A DNA stretch of 64,000 nucleotides, taken from a bacterium. GTDB taxonomy: Bacteria > Bacillota_I > Bacilli_A > Izemoplasmatales > Izemoplasmataceae. A program made the translations under genes and the position numbers. Shown in pieces: positions 8,172 to 17,241 of the stretch. The DNA lies in contig JAGYLV010000002.1 of the NCBI GenBank assembly GCA_018400875.1, positions 59,663-123,662 on the forward strand, given 5' to 3'. The stretch's first letter is position 1. Each line of letters begins with the position of its first letter. The notes beneath the pieces were generated by a model, which was not told the origin of the DNA, made no database searches, and saw only the letters and a program-made list of their open reading frames with translations.

Positions 8172-8801
8172 AGTGACTTTAATATGCGGAAAACGGCATT
8201 CTGATTTTAAGGGACAATTTTCACATTTTGGCGATTGAGCTTTGCAATGATACCGGCCAAAAAGTATCATTTGGTGATGGAGCCGGGTCCAACGCTCTTT
8301 GGGGAACTTCTTCATCAGTTTATTTTCAACTTGCAGTGGCGTATCTTTTTTGTAGGCCAGTTTGAGCCGCTTAGAGACCCGTGATACATGCGTATCTACA
8401 GCGATGCGGGGTTCATTAAATAACACCGATACCACAACATTCGCCGTTTTCCGGCCGACGCCGGGTAGTGTTTGGAGAAATTCCATATCATTAGGCACCA
8501 CCCCGCCGGCTTCATTAAGTAAAATCCCCGCGGTTTTTTGGAGGTTCTTCGCTTTGGACTTATAAAGACCAATGCTTTTAATCTCAGCTTCAATGGCTTC
8601 TAGGGGCGCTTCATGAATGGCTTTTAACGTCGGGAAAGCCCCAAATAACTTGGGAGTCACTTTATTGACCGACACATCGGTTGCCTGCGCACTCAATAAA
8701 ACCGCAATCAACAGTTCATAATCTTTATGGTATGTGAGTTCGGTTTCAGCGGTTGGATACATAGTATCGAAGACAGAAAGAATCGTATCTACTTTTCCCA
8801 T
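8169..8801 (-). CDS. nth: Endonuclease III
   Basis: DNA glycosylase/AP lyase that removes oxidised pyrimidines. In its 210 residues the helix-hairpin-helix LPGVGRKTANVV carries catalytic Lys118. Asp136 lies in AVDTHVSRV, and the 4Fe-4S loop is intact (C186, C193, C196, C202; C-x6-C-x2-C-x5-C). It overlaps the end of dnaD by 13 bases, the dnaD-nth pairing known in Bacillus, and is the last gene of the plsX-rnc-dnaD-nth operon. Confidence 0.96.
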   Translation of the reverse strand: MGKVDTILSVFDTMYPTAETELTYHKDYELLIAVLLSAQATDVSVNKVTPKLFGAFPTLKAIHEAPLEAIEAEIKSIGLYKSKAKNLQKTAGILLNEAGGVVPNDMEFLQTLPGVGRKTANVVVSVLFNEPRIAVDTHVSRVSKRLKLAYKKDTPLQVENKLMKKFPKERWTRLHHQMILFGRYHCKAQSPKCENCPLKSECRFPHIKVT

Positions 8802-9400
8802 AATTGTTTCACTTTATCTAAGACGTCTTTGGGGGGTGGGGTGTATTTTTTAACGGGGGCTTTATAAAGATTTTTTTGAATCGTTTTCATGCTGGGATAA
8901 GGACTTGAGACACTGGCCAGGGCGGCTTGTTTAATCTCTTCAATGGTATTTCCATTTCTAAGCATATACCCAAGCGCATCCAAATCTGCCGGGATGAGTG
9001 GTTTTTGAAAGGTTTCTTCAATGAACTGAATCAGTTGGTCTTCCGCCGATGAAATGCGCCGGTTCACTTCTTTTTCTAACACATTAAAGGCTTCTGAAAT
9101 GAATGTATCGAGATGGAAAATTTCTTTACTTTTTCCTTCCTCATCCGAAAGTTCAATCGTTAAATAGCCCTTCTCAATCAGTGTATTTAAAAGGGTTTCT
9201 GCGTCTTTCGGGGTGACATTCACCATGCCCGCAAACAAAGAGGGTTTGATGAGCGAAATTTGTTTTTCCATCAACTTGTATAGTTTCATAAGGGCCATTG
9301 CTTCATTGGCACTCAGATCTAAGTCTTTAAACGTCGCCAAGACCAATTGATCAAAGGACAGAATATGTTTTTCCAATAATACGTTATAAATCGGTTTCAT
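8789..9400 (-). CDS. dnaD: DnaD primosomal protein
   Basis: DNA remodelling protein of the Firmicutes primosome, which works with DnaB and DnaI to load the replicative helicase; all three are in this window. It has the N-terminal winged-helix oligomerisation domain (about 1-100) and the C-terminal DnaB_2 domain (about 115-185, with YGYMLRNGN-type signature seen as LGYMLRNGNTIEEI). The start at 9400 follows AAAGGAGAGC, overlaps the 3' end of rnc by 17 bases and gives 203 residues; the longer frame to 9487 only shadows rnc. Confidence 0.88.
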   Translation of the reverse strand: MKPIYNVLLEKHILSFDQLVLATFKDLDLSANEAMALMKLYKLMEKQISLIKPSLFAGMVNVTPKDAETLLNTLIEKGYLTIELSDEEGKSKEIFHLDTFISEAFNVLEKEVNRRISSAEDQLIQFIEETFQKPLIPADLDALGYMLRNGNTIEEIKQAALASVSSPYPSMKTIQKNLYKAPVKKYTPPPKDVLDKVKQLWEK

Positions 9401-10076
9401 GCATATGCTCTCCTTTGGCCAGTTTATCCAGGGCTTTTTTCGCGGCGTTTTGTTCCGCTTGTTTTTTCGTGGTCCCTTCACCTTCACCCATTAAGATATC
9501 TTCCATGTATACACGGACAAAAAAACGTTTATTATGCGAGGGTCCTTCTTCTTTAAAAACTTGATAGGAAAGTTGGCGGTGATCGGATTGAACCATTTCT
9601 TGCAGTTCACTCTTGTAGTCTTGATAGATTTCAGAGTGAGGATTTTCCAGTTCAGGGATGACGATGGCATCGGTGACTTTATAGACTTCCTTTAAGCCTT
9701 TATCAAGAAAAATGGCACCCAAAAACGCTTCAAACGCATCGGCTAAAAGGGCATCACGCATGCGTCCCCCCGATTTTTCTTCCCCGATGCCCAGTTTTAA
9801 ATAGCGCTCTAAGTGGGCTTTTTTGGCATAGACCACCAAGGCTTTTTCATTCACGTATTGGGCTCTAGTTTTGGTCATGTAGCCTTCGGTGGCATGGGCG
9901 TCTTTGCGGTATAAATAATCCGCAATAATCAAATCCAGCACGGCATCCCCAATGTATTCAAGTCGTTCATTGGACAAGGTATGGTGCTCATGCGCATAGG
10001 AAGAATGAGTCATCGCCCGCTCTAAAAGATCAGGTGTCTTAAAGTCGAGTTGAAATTGGGCTTCTAAAGCTTTCAT
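9384..10076 (-). CDS. rnc: Ribonuclease III
   Basis: Cuts double-stranded RNA in rRNA precursors and some mRNAs. At 230 residues it has the family signature NERLEYIGDAVLDL near 36-49 with metal-binding Glu and Asp, a second acidic cluster in ADAFEAFLGAIFLD, and a double-stranded RNA-binding domain from about 153 (DYKSELQEMVQ) to the end. The ATG overlaps the plsX stop as ATGA. Confidence 0.96.
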   Translation of the reverse strand: MKALEAQFQLDFKTPDLLERAMTHSSYAHEHHTLSNERLEYIGDAVLDLIIADYLYRKDAHATEGYMTKTRAQYVNEKALVVYAKKAHLERYLKLGIGEEKSGGRMRDALLADAFEAFLGAIFLDKGLKEVYKVTDAIVIPELENPHSEIYQDYKSELQEMVQSDHRQLSYQVFKEEGPSHNKRFFVRVYMEDILMGEGEGTTKKQAEQNAAKKALDKLAKGEHMHETDL

Positions 10077-11080
10077 GACGGGGTATCGGCCTCAATGATG
10101 GTTTTGACTTTGCCAAGCACATCTTTGCTCACCACATCTCGTGCTTGTCGGATGCCGTTGTAAAAACCGTTGGCTTTGGACGCCCCTTGGGCTTTGATCA
10201 ATACCCCGTCCAATCCATAAATCATGGCCCCGCCAATTTCAGCAGGATCTAAGCGTTTCTTAAAGCGTTTCAAGTTACCGAGAGAAAAAATTAGGCCGAT
10301 TTTACCGAAGATGCCGCGGCTTAATTCTTCTTTTAAAATGGTCCCCATCCCTTTGGCTGTTCCTTCAATCGTCTTCATCAGAATGTTGGCCGTAAAGCCA
10401 TCGCTGAGTAAAATATCACACGGTGGACTCAAGACATCTTTGGGCTCTACGTTGCCATAAAACGTGACCGCTTCATGGGTTTTGAGTAAACTGGCCACTT
10501 GCGTATCCAGTAGGCGCCCTTTACCTTCTTCCGTACCGATATTAATCAGGCCCACCGTTGGCGATTCAACGCCTAATACTTCCCGCGCATACACCGTCGC
10601 AAAATATGCTTGTTGGACCATGTATTCCGCTTTGATTTCCACATTGGCTCCGGAGTCAATTAAAATGAAGGGTTTTTTGGGGTCTGTTGTGGGCAGTACC
10701 GGCGCAATCGCTGTGCGCTTAATCCCTTTCATCCGGCCGATTAAAATGTGTGCGCCCGCAATCAGCGCTTGCGTGGCTCCACTCGATACACACGCCGCAT
10801 GCGTACCGTCTTTGACAGCTTTTAAGGCCATCGCCATTGAGCTTTTGCGGTTTTTACGGATGGCACCGATGGGATCTTTTTCACCCATTTCAATGACGCC
10901 ATGGGTTTCCACAAAGGAAAGCCTCGGGTGTTCGCCTTTTAAATAAGGCGCCATTTTATCGTACTCACCGAATACGGTGAGATGAATATCATCAAACGAT
11001 TTTAAGGCTTTATAAACGCCTTCAATTTGTTCTTTAGGGGCGTAATCGCCCCCCATTCCATCGACTGCAATATGTATCAT
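10073..11080 (-). CDS. plsX: Phosphate acyltransferase PlsX
   Basis: Peripheral membrane enzyme that converts acyl-ACP and phosphate to acyl-phosphate for PlsY, or the reverse when exogenous fatty acids feed ACP. The 335 residues begin IHIAVDGMGGDYAP, the typical PlsX start, and include SSGATQALIAGAHILIGR and the late DPAEIGGA. In Bacillus it sits between fapR and fabD/fabG/acpA; here those neighbours are missing and rnc follows directly. The AGAGGTGAATC site fits the ATG. Confidence 0.95.
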   Translation of the reverse strand: MIHIAVDGMGGDYAPKEQIEGVYKALKSFDDIHLTVFGEYDKMAPYLKGEHPRLSFVETHGVIEMGEKDPIGAIRKNRKSSMAMALKAVKDGTHAACVSSGATQALIAGAHILIGRMKGIKRTAIAPVLPTTDPKKPFILIDSGANVEIKAEYMVQQAYFATVYAREVLGVESPTVGLINIGTEEGKGRLLDTQVASLLKTHEAVTFYGNVEPKDVLSPPCDILLSDGFTANILMKTIEGTAKGMGTILKEELSRGIFGKIGLIFSLGNLKRFKKRLDPAEIGGAMIYGLDGVLIKAQGASKANGFYNGIRQARDVVSKDVLGKVKTIIEADTPS

Positions 11081-11101
11081 GATTCACCTCTAAATGTTCC
11101 C

Positions 11102-11129
11102 ATTATAGCATAGCCCCTTCAAGGCTCAA
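11102..11129 (-). promoter_or_regulatory. Predicted promoter of plsX-rnc-dnaD-nth
   Basis: On the minus strand TTGAGC (11124-11129), 16 bases, then TATAAT (11102-11107) preceded by TGC, an extended -10. No FapR-like operator was recognised. Confidence 0.75.
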
Positions 11130-11162
11130 TCGTATCTTTATTATAAGGCAAAGCCGCATGAT

Positions 11163-13049
11163 TTAAGGCGTAGACTGTAAGGTTTCTTGAATTGTTTCAA
11201 TGAGGGCCAATGTTTCTTCATAGGGCCATGCTTGAAGCGCGCTAAAGCCGGTTTGATCGGTGCCAAACAAAGTCCCAAAGCCACGCATTTTTAAATCCAT
11301 CTGGGCAATCTCAAAGCCATCGGTCATGGTTTTTAAGACCGTCAGCCGCTCTTTAACCTGGGCATTTCCCTGGTAAAGGAGATAACATACGCCTGGAATG
11401 TGATGCCTTCCGAGTCTTCCTCTGAGTTGATGAAGTTGGGCGTAGCCAAACCGCTCTGCGTGATAAATGAGCATCAATCCCGCATTTTTCACATCAATGC
11501 CCACTTCAATCACCGACGTGGCAATCAGTAGATCAATTTCATGCGCTTGAAAAGCCTGCAGAGTCACAGTTTTTTCGGTCGCAGGTTGTTGCCCATGCAG
11601 CGTCGCAATGCGCGCATTTTTGAAGCGTGTGCGGTAATACGATTCAATGCGTTCAACGCTTAAAAGCATGTCATCATCTTCAATGCGTGGGGCGACGATG
11701 AAAACTTGTTGGTTTTCTTCGAAGGTCATGTCGATCATGTAATCCAAGGTTTTCGCGTCTTTAAGTGGGATGACTTCCGTTTTTACGGGTTGGCGGTTGG
11801 CCGGCATTTCCTTGAGTGTGGTCACATCCATGCCTTGATAAAGGGTTAAGGCGAGGGTTCTAGGAATGGGGGTGGCCGATAAACTGATGAGATCAGCGGA
11901 GGTGCCTTTTTGCATGAGTGCTTCGCGTTGGTTGACCCCAAACCGATGTTGTTCATCGATGATGACTTGACCCAACTTATGAAAGTGCGTGGAGGGACTA
12001 AATAAAAGATGGGTCCCAAAGACGATGTCGATGTCTCCAGATTTAAGGGCGCTTAAGCGATTTTTTAAGACTTTATTATCTAAAGATCCCGTCAGTACAG
12101 TACTCTTAAACGCACTTCCGAATAATGATTGAAACATCTTATGGTGTTGTTCTACTAAAATTTCGGTGGGCGCCATGAACGCCACTTGAAACCCTTGCTT
12201 CATCAAAAGGACACTGGAAAGTAATGCGACCACCGTTTTACCCGATCCCGTATCCCCTTGGAGTAAACGGCGGGCAGGCCGGGGCGCTTTTAAGTCATCG
12301 ACTAGCACCTTTACACTATCGTGTTGACCCTTTGTGAGCGTGAAAGGTAACCGTTTTATCCAGCCATCTAAGTGCGCAGGATCAACGGGTTTAGCCGCCC
12401 CTAAAGGGGCTTTATCGGATTGACTTCGGCCGATTTCTCGGGCCGTAAGATAGGCGATCTTTTGCCAGGTAAAAAACGCTTCAACGTCTTGCATGGACCT
12501 GGGAAAATGCGCGTAAAATAACGTCTCATGACGGCTTTTGAGTTGGAATTTGTGACGAATCACTTCGGGGAGACTTTCGGGGATGGTCAGTCCTTCAAAG
12601 GCTTTTTCCACAAATCCTTGAAAGCGTGTATCGCTTAATTTTTTGAGGCGATAATTGGGTGTTATGCCGGGCTTGAAATTCGCCGCCAAGAATACTTTTT
12701 GCGCAGTCATCGACGGTTTTATGGTTCCATAAATGACGATTTCAGTTCCCACGTTTAATTGATGAAACCAGTGAGTCTGATTAAATAATGCCATTTGGAC
12801 TGAAGTGCCCAACACATTGATTTTACACGTTAAGCGTTTTAGATTTCGCCGGATCGAAAATATTTTGGGGGCGCTTTCGACGGTCGCTTTGTAATAGGCC
12901 GGGGTTTCTAAAATCGTGGGGCAAAGTTTACGTTCATCGTAGCTTTTGGGCACAGTTAAAAGAAGATCTTCCACGGTTAAGATCTTGAGAGCGGTGAGTT
13001 TTTCTAAGGTTTTAGGCCCAATGCCAGGAATCGTATTTAGTTTCATCAT
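11163..13049 (-). CDS. recG: ATP-dependent DNA helicase RecG
   Basis: Branch-migration helicase for stalled forks and Holliday junctions. Its 628 residues are a little shorter than the usual 670-690. N-terminal helix-hairpin-helix (IPGIGPKTLEKL) and OB/wedge region lead to the helicase core: Walker A GDTGSGKT, DEQH box IIDEQHRFG, motif III SATPIPRTL, and motif VI QLRGRLGRHH. The DAK-domain gene fakA precedes it as in Bacillus, but a strong terminator lies between, so part of its expression is by read-through or an unseen promoter. The ribosome-binding site is weak; two adjacent ATGs are possible. Confidence 0.95.
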   Translation of the reverse strand: MMKLNTIPGIGPKTLEKLTALKILTVEDLLLTVPKSYDERKLCPTILETPAYYKATVESAPKIFSIRRNLKRLTCKINVLGTSVQMALFNQTHWFHQLNVGTEIVIYGTIKPSMTAQKVFLAANFKPGITPNYRLKKLSDTRFQGFVEKAFEGLTIPESLPEVIRHKFQLKSRHETLFYAHFPRSMQDVEAFFTWQKIAYLTAREIGRSQSDKAPLGAAKPVDPAHLDGWIKRLPFTLTKGQHDSVKVLVDDLKAPRPARRLLQGDTGSGKTVVALLSSVLLMKQGFQVAFMAPTEILVEQHHKMFQSLFGSAFKSTVLTGSLDNKVLKNRLSALKSGDIDIVFGTHLLFSPSTHFHKLGQVIIDEQHRFGVNQREALMQKGTSADLISLSATPIPRTLALTLYQGMDVTTLKEMPANRQPVKTEVIPLKDAKTLDYMIDMTFEENQQVFIVAPRIEDDDMLLSVERIESYYRTRFKNARIATLHGQQPATEKTVTLQAFQAHEIDLLIATSVIEVGIDVKNAGLMLIYHAERFGYAQLHQLRGRLGRHHIPGVCYLLYQGNAQVKERLTVLKTMTDGFEIAQMDLKMRGFGTLFGTDQTGFSALQAWPYEETLALIETIQETLQSTP

Positions 13050-13061
13050 TTATCTCTAGAT

Positions 13062-13093
13062 ATAAAAAAAGCTAGGGGCTAACCCCTAGCTTT
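13062..13093 (-). terminator. Terminator between fakA and recG
   Basis: AAAGCTAGGGG/CCCCTAGCTTT, 11 bp around CTAA, with a run of seven T on the minus strand. Confidence 0.9.
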
Positions 13094-13104
13094 ATCATAC
13101 CATT

Positions 13105-14724
13105 TTACTCGACGGCGATTAAGTAATCGTACACGCTTTGCTTGCCATCGATGACTTCGACTTCGACATGGCCAAACATATCAGCGAGATATTTTTTCAC
13201 CGCTTTAACTTCTTTGGCATCGGGCGCTTCCCCGACCATGATTGTGACAATTTCACTGTCCGGAAGGATGATATCTCCGCACAAGAACTTGACGGTATCT
13301 AAGCGGCTGGTTTGAGCAGAGACAATCGAGCCTTCCGCAATGCCTAAATAGTCCCCTTTGTTGATTTTAAGGCCATTAATTTTCGTGTCCCGAACGGCAT
13401 GGGTGACTTCGCCGGTCCGGACATGAGCAATGAGTTCATGCATTTCTTCAATGGCCGCATCCACATCTTGGTTGGCATCAAACATCGTGAGTGATGCATA
13501 CCCTTGAGGAATCGTTTTGGCTGGAATGACGATGACATTTTTATCGGTCACTTCATTCGCGGCGGTTTCGGCGGATAAAAAGACATTTTTATTGTTGGGG
13601 ATGATGATGATGTTTTCGGCGTTTATTGCGTCGATGGCATCTATGAAATCTTGCGTACTCGGATTCATCGTTTGGCCGCCTTCAATGACCACGTTGACCC
13701 CCATTTCTTCAAACATCGAGCGGAGTCCTGGGCCATTCACGACGGTAATGAGGCCGTATTTTTGTTTGACTTCTTTTTTCTTCAGCGATTGGTTTTGTTT
13801 TTTGAGTTCTTCATGTTGCACGGTCATGTTTTCAATTTTCAGCTTGATGAATTCTCCGTAACGTTGACCGAGGTTTAACGCATCCCCTGGGGTCACGGTG
13901 TGAATGTGGACTTTGCAGATTTCATCGTCTGCTACGACCACAATGGAATCACCCAATTCTTGAAGTTGTGCTTTAAAGATATCCGTGTCAAAGGGTTTGG
14001 CTTCATCGAGTTCGATAATGAATTCGGTGCAATAGCCAAATTCAACTTCCCCTTCGATATCGTGGTGCACGCCAATGGTGGGATCCACTTTTTCTTCCGT
14101 GAAAACTTCGCCTTTGAGGGCTGAAATCATGCCTTCAACAATTAAAATAAGACCGGCTCCACCGCTGTCGACCACACCCGATTCTTTCAAGACTGGTAAC
14201 ATGTCAGGGGTCCGTTCAAGGGATTGTTTGGCTTCTTCTAAATAGACGTTTAAAACTTCAATGATATCGGAATCTTCTGTGGCGATGGACTGGGCTTTCG
14301 CGGCCGCTTCTCTTGCCACCGTTAAAATCGTCCCTTCCACGGGATTAATGACTGCGCCATACGCTTGTTCGACCCCTTGTTGAAGGCCTTCGATTAAGGC
14401 AGGGGCATTCGCGGTTTTACGCTCTTTAAAGGCTTTTGAAAACCCTGAAAAAAGCTGCGATAAAATGACGCCTGAGTTTCCTCGAGCACCCATCAATAAC
14501 CCACGGGATAAGGCTTTACCTACGACATCGATGGATTCGTCATTCAGTGATTCAATGGCACTGACGCCTGACATCATGGTCGATTGCATATTGGAACCCG
14601 TATCACCGTCTGGGACCGGGAAAACATTCAGATCGTTAATTTCTTGGTGTTGATTTTTAAGTTTTATGGTACCATTTTTTATAATTAATTTTAAGAGATT
14701 ACCGTCAATTTCACGTGTACTCAT
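13105..14724 (-). CDS. fakA: Fatty acid kinase catalytic subunit FakA (DAK2-domain, YloV)
   Basis: Phosphorylates FakB-bound exogenous fatty acids, giving acyl-phosphate for PlsY or, through PlsX, acyl-ACP. The N-terminal DhaL-like kinase domain carries NVFPVPDGDTGSNM near 34-47 and GARGNSGVILSQ; the C-terminal half is the usual DegV-like/DUF1949-type region. The ATG at 14724 is preferred because GGAGG lies 5 bases before it, giving 539 residues. It is divergent from rpmB as in Bacillus, but the usual first gene yloU/asp23 is missing. No fakB is in the window. Confidence 0.9.
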   Translation of the reverse strand: MSTREIDGNLLKLIIKNGTIKLKNQHQEINDLNVFPVPDGDTGSNMQSTMMSGVSAIESLNDESIDVVGKALSRGLLMGARGNSGVILSQLFSGFSKAFKERKTANAPALIEGLQQGVEQAYGAVINPVEGTILTVAREAAAKAQSIATEDSDIIEVLNVYLEEAKQSLERTPDMLPVLKESGVVDSGGAGLILIVEGMISALKGEVFTEEKVDPTIGVHHDIEGEVEFGYCTEFIIELDEAKPFDTDIFKAQLQELGDSIVVVADDEICKVHIHTVTPGDALNLGQRYGEFIKLKIENMTVQHEELKKQNQSLKKKEVKQKYGLITVVNGPGLRSMFEEMGVNVVIEGGQTMNPSTQDFIDAIDAINAENIIIIPNNKNVFLSAETAANEVTDKNVIVIPAKTIPQGYASLTMFDANQDVDAAIEEMHELIAHVRTGEVTHAVRDTKINGLKINKGDYLGIAEGSIVSAQTSRLDTVKFLCGDIILPDSEIVTIMVGEAPDAKEVKAVKKYLADMFGHVEVEVIDGKQSVYDYLIAVE

Positions 14725-14784
14725 ATTGGCCTCCATGTGCGCAATGTGCACGGGTTATAAGAATAGCATGATTTGCCATAGTTC

Positions 14785-14845
14785 ATTTTAGCACCGAAAT
14801 GCTTTTACTGCAAGTTATTATACATTTTTTGCAACTCAATGTCAC
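14785..14845 (-). promoter_or_regulatory. Two tandem predicted promoters of fakA
   Basis: Distal: GTGACA (14840-14845), 17 bases, TATAAT (14817-14822). Proximal: TTGCAG (14808-14813), 17 bases, TAAAAT (14785-14790) with TGC before it. Both point to fakA and leave 5' leaders of roughly 55-90 bases. Confidence 0.65.
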
Positions 14846-14861
14846 ACCTTTAAATAAAGGC

Positions 14862-14889
14862 TTGCCAAAGCCGGGCGGTATGCTATACT
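14862..14889 (+). promoter_or_regulatory. Predicted promoter of rpmB
   Basis: TTGCCA (14862-14867), 16 bases, TATACT (14884-14889) with a TGC extension. A perfect AGGAGGTG follows before the ATG. Confidence 0.8.
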
Positions 14890-14929
14890 ACTTGAGCGAT
14901 TACACATAATCTTTAGGAGGTGCTAATCA

Positions 14930-15118
14930 ATGGCTAAAGAATGCTACGTAACCGGTAAAAAAAATATGTCAGGAAATACTCGCTCTTTCTCACTGAATTC
15001 GACGAAACGTCAATGGAAAGCGAACTTACAAAAAGTGCGTATTGAAGAAGATGGAAAAGTGAAAACGGTCTATGTTTCAGCCCGTGCCCTGAAGAAAAAC
15101 AAATTGACTCGAGTCTAA
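14930..15118 (+). CDS. rpmB: 50S ribosomal protein L28
   Basis: A 62-residue basic ribosomal protein beginning [19 protein letters not shown], with [10 protein letters not shown] at the end, both typical of L28. It has a single cysteine (C5), so it is the zinc-free form. Monocistronic, with its own promoter, AGGAGGTG and a weak terminator, placed between thiN and fakA as in Bacillus. Confidence 0.96.
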   Translation: MAKECYVTGKKNMSGNTRSFSLNSTKRQWKANLQKVRIEEDGKVKTVYVSARALKKNKLTRV

Positions 15119-15135
15119 GGCTTGGGTCTTTTTTT
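15104..15135 (+). terminator. Weak terminator after rpmB
   Basis: GACTC near the end of rpmB can pair imperfectly with GGGTC before a run of eight T. The stem has a wobble pair and a long loop, but the T tract is strong. Confidence 0.45.
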
Positions 15136-15139
15136 TGCC

Positions 15140-15727
15140 TCAATCCCGAGATTCAATCACCAGCAATGTCCCAGATGTCAGTGAAATCTGACCGCTACCT
15201 TCATTGGATATCCCGATCGTATCTTTATAGGTGAGGGTCGCATCTTTTAAAGGATATTTGAACCCACCGACATTTAACCCCTCGACGTGGGGGGCGGCAA
15301 ATAAAGACACATACGGATGAACCGGGTCAATGCGGTGCGTGCCAGGACTTAATGTATACGCACGAATATGATCATTGAGTAGCACAATGGGGCCCATGGT
15401 TAATAACCGTAAATTCGCCAGCGAATGATCCAGTCGGACCCCCGCATTAGTGTATAGATATATGGCCGAAGGATTTTTCTTGAGCGCTTCTAATACCGCA
15501 AGCATCGTATCGGTTTCATCTTTCCTGGCCGCGTGCTCATGAACCGGTGTTGTTGGATAAAGCGCTTTAATCTCTTTTAAATCACTGGAATCAAAATCAC
15601 CCACGATTAAATCCACAGGGTGGTTTTTTTCAACTAAAAAAAGCGCGGCAGATTCCACCGCGATGGTATAGTTGGCGTTCGTAGTTATTTCATAAGGCAC
15701 CGGCGGCGCAAAAATATTAACGATCAT
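15140..15727 (-). CDS. thiN: Thiamine pyrophosphokinase
   Basis: Transfers pyrophosphate from ATP to thiamine to give ThDP, so the cell can use imported thiamine. In its 195 residues the family motifs VGDFDSSD near 42-49, KDETDTMLAV near 69-78 and GVRLDHSLANL near 95-105 are present. It is the last gene of the operon after rsgA and rpe, the same order as in Bacillus (cpgA-rpe-yloS), and overlaps rpe by 11 bases. Confidence 0.93.
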   Translation of the reverse strand: MIVNIFAPPVPYEITTNANYTIAVESAALFLVEKNHPVDLIVGDFDSSDLKEIKALYPTTPVHEHAARKDETDTMLAVLEALKKNPSAIYLYTNAGVRLDHSLANLRLLTMGPIVLLNDHIRAYTLSPGTHRIDPVHPYVSLFAAPHVEGLNVGGFKYPLKDATLTYKDTIGISNEGSGQISLTSGTLLVIESRD

Positions 15728-16355
15728 AAAAAGCTTTCAGGGCCGCTTTCGGATCTGCGGCTTTAAAAATGGATGAACCAACCACACATACATCCGCACC
15801 TGCGGCTAAGACGTCATCAATATTTTCTAAATTAATGCCCCCATCCACGACGATTAAAAAGGAGGCTTCGAGGTTTTCTCTTAAGGTTTTTAACGCACTG
15901 ATTTTTTCTAAGGAATGATGCATAAAGCTTTGGCCGCCAAACCCTGGTTCCACACTCATCACTAAGACGTGGTCGAGTTGGGGTAAATACGGGGCAATTA
16001 AGGCGACATCACTGCCCGGTTTGATCGATAAACCAACCGGAATATTCCGGGATTTGACGTGATCCAGCACGCTTTGAATATCACTTTCGACTTCCCCGTG
16101 AAAAGTAATCCGGTCACTTCCCGCATCGATGTAAGCATCGATCAATCGCTCGGGATTGGATACCATTAAATGCGTGTCAAACACATGCGACGATAACGGT
16201 CGGATGGCTTCTATGACCATCGGTCCAAACGAAAGATTGGGCACAAAGTGTCCGTCCATCACGTCTAGATGAAGCCATCTAGCATCTTCTATGAGCTTTA
16301 ATTCATCGCTTAAGGCCGTAAAATCGGCCGCGAGCAGTGACGGGGCGATAATCAT
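15717..16355 (-). CDS. rpe: Ribulose-phosphate 3-epimerase
   Basis: Interconverts ribulose 5-phosphate and xylulose 5-phosphate in the pentose phosphate pathway. The 212-residue TIM barrel begins IIAPSLLAADF and shows the metal-site motif LHLDVMDGHFVPN, FDTHLMV, and the phosphate-binding end VDGGIN...GADVCVVGSSIF. It lies between rsgA and thiN with short gaps and has a ribosome-binding site AAGGAGCC. Confidence 0.96.
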   Translation of the reverse strand: MIIAPSLLAADFTALSDELKLIEDARWLHLDVMDGHFVPNLSFGPMVIEAIRPLSSHVFDTHLMVSNPERLIDAYIDAGSDRITFHGEVESDIQSVLDHVKSRNIPVGLSIKPGSDVALIAPYLPQLDHVLVMSVEPGFGGQSFMHHSLEKISALKTLRENLEASFLIVVDGGINLENIDDVLAAGADVCVVGSSIFKAADPKAALKAFYDR

Positions 16356-16365
16356 AAGGCTCCTT

Positions 16366-17235
16366 TTAGTATTCCAAGTCTCTTAATTCTTCATAAATTT
16401 TTTGATAACTTTGATACCGGTGGGCTGGGATGTCTCCGTTTTCTAACGCATCTTTTACCGCGCATCCCGGTTCGTTTAGATGTTGACACGTCCGGAATTT
16501 ACAGCGGGCTTGCACGTCTTTAAATTCAATAAAATAATCGCGTAAAGCTTCTTTGTCTAAATCCTCAAAAGAAAGTTTAGAAAAGCCTGGGGTATCAACG
16601 ATAAACCCATCAAAACGGTGCCAAAGTTCCACGTGCCGCGTCGTATGTTTTCCGCGGCCTAATGCTTTAGAAATCTCGCCCGTTTTTAAGTTTAAATCGG
16701 GGGATAAAACATTGATTAAACTGCTTTTTCCCGCCCCTGTTTGGCCGGCAAACACCGTTAATTTGTCTTTAAACAGCGATTTTAAAGGCTCGGTGGTTTT
16801 TTCGTCATGTTTAGAAATATACCGAACATCAAAGTAGCGTTCATAAAAACGCATGGTCTCTTTTAAAGCCTTCGTTTGATCGGGGCTTAAAAGATCCATT
16901 TTCGTCATGATGATGATGCCATCAATCTCAGCAATCGCAATCTGGACCAAAAAACGGTCCAGCAGTATCGTTGAAAACTCCGGGGGATTGGCACTCATTA
17001 AAATGAGCGCCTGATCGACATTGGCCACCGGGGGTCTTTTCAGCATCGAATGCCGTTCATCCACCGCGGTGATGAGCCCTTCTTTTTTTTCAAACGTGAC
17101 GGTATCGCCTACCCGGGGGTCAATCGCTTGATGGCGGAATAATCCACGCGGGCGGCAGGGCACTTCATCCACCCCATCAAACACGGTGTAAATGCCTCCC
17201 GTCAGTTTAATAATCCGGCCGGTGCTCAACCGCAC
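16366..17235 (-). CDS. rsgA: Ribosome small subunit-dependent GTPase RsgA
   Basis: Circularly permuted GTPase that helps 30S maturation. The 289 residues hold an N-terminal OB fold, then the G motifs in permuted order: TKMDLL (G4), GQTGAGKSSLIN (G1), DTPGF (G3). The C-terminal zinc site CKFRTCQHLNEPGC (C-x4-C-x-H-x5-C) follows. The start is a GTG 6 bases after the flavodoxin stop with only a weak ribosome-binding site, suggesting translational coupling. The prpC-prkC pair that precedes it in Bacillus is absent. Confidence 0.95.
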   Translation of the reverse strand: MRLSTGRIIKLTGGIYTVFDGVDEVPCRPRGLFRHQAIDPRVGDTVTFEKKEGLITAVDERHSMLKRPPVANVDQALILMSANPPEFSTILLDRFLVQIAIAEIDGIIIMTKMDLLSPDQTKALKETMRFYERYFDVRYISKHDEKTTEPLKSLFKDKLTVFAGQTGAGKSSLINVLSPDLNLKTGEISKALGRGKHTTRHVELWHRFDGFIVDTPGFSKLSFEDLDKEALRDYFIEFKDVQARCKFRTCQHLNEPGCAVKDALENGDIPAHRYQSYQKIYEELRDLEY

Positions 17236-17241
17236 ATTCCG

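Noticed and set aside
10464..10946. Open frame of 160 codons on + opposite plsX
   Set aside because: It is antisense to a gene with full PlsX motifs, has no ribosome-binding site and no family resemblance.
11081..11162. FapR operator upstream of plsX
   Set aside because: No FapR-type palindrome was seen over the plsX promoter, and fapR is absent from the region.
13517..13861. Open frame of 114 codons on + opposite fakA
   Set aside because: Met/Ser/Phe-rich shadow of a conserved gene, without a start signal.
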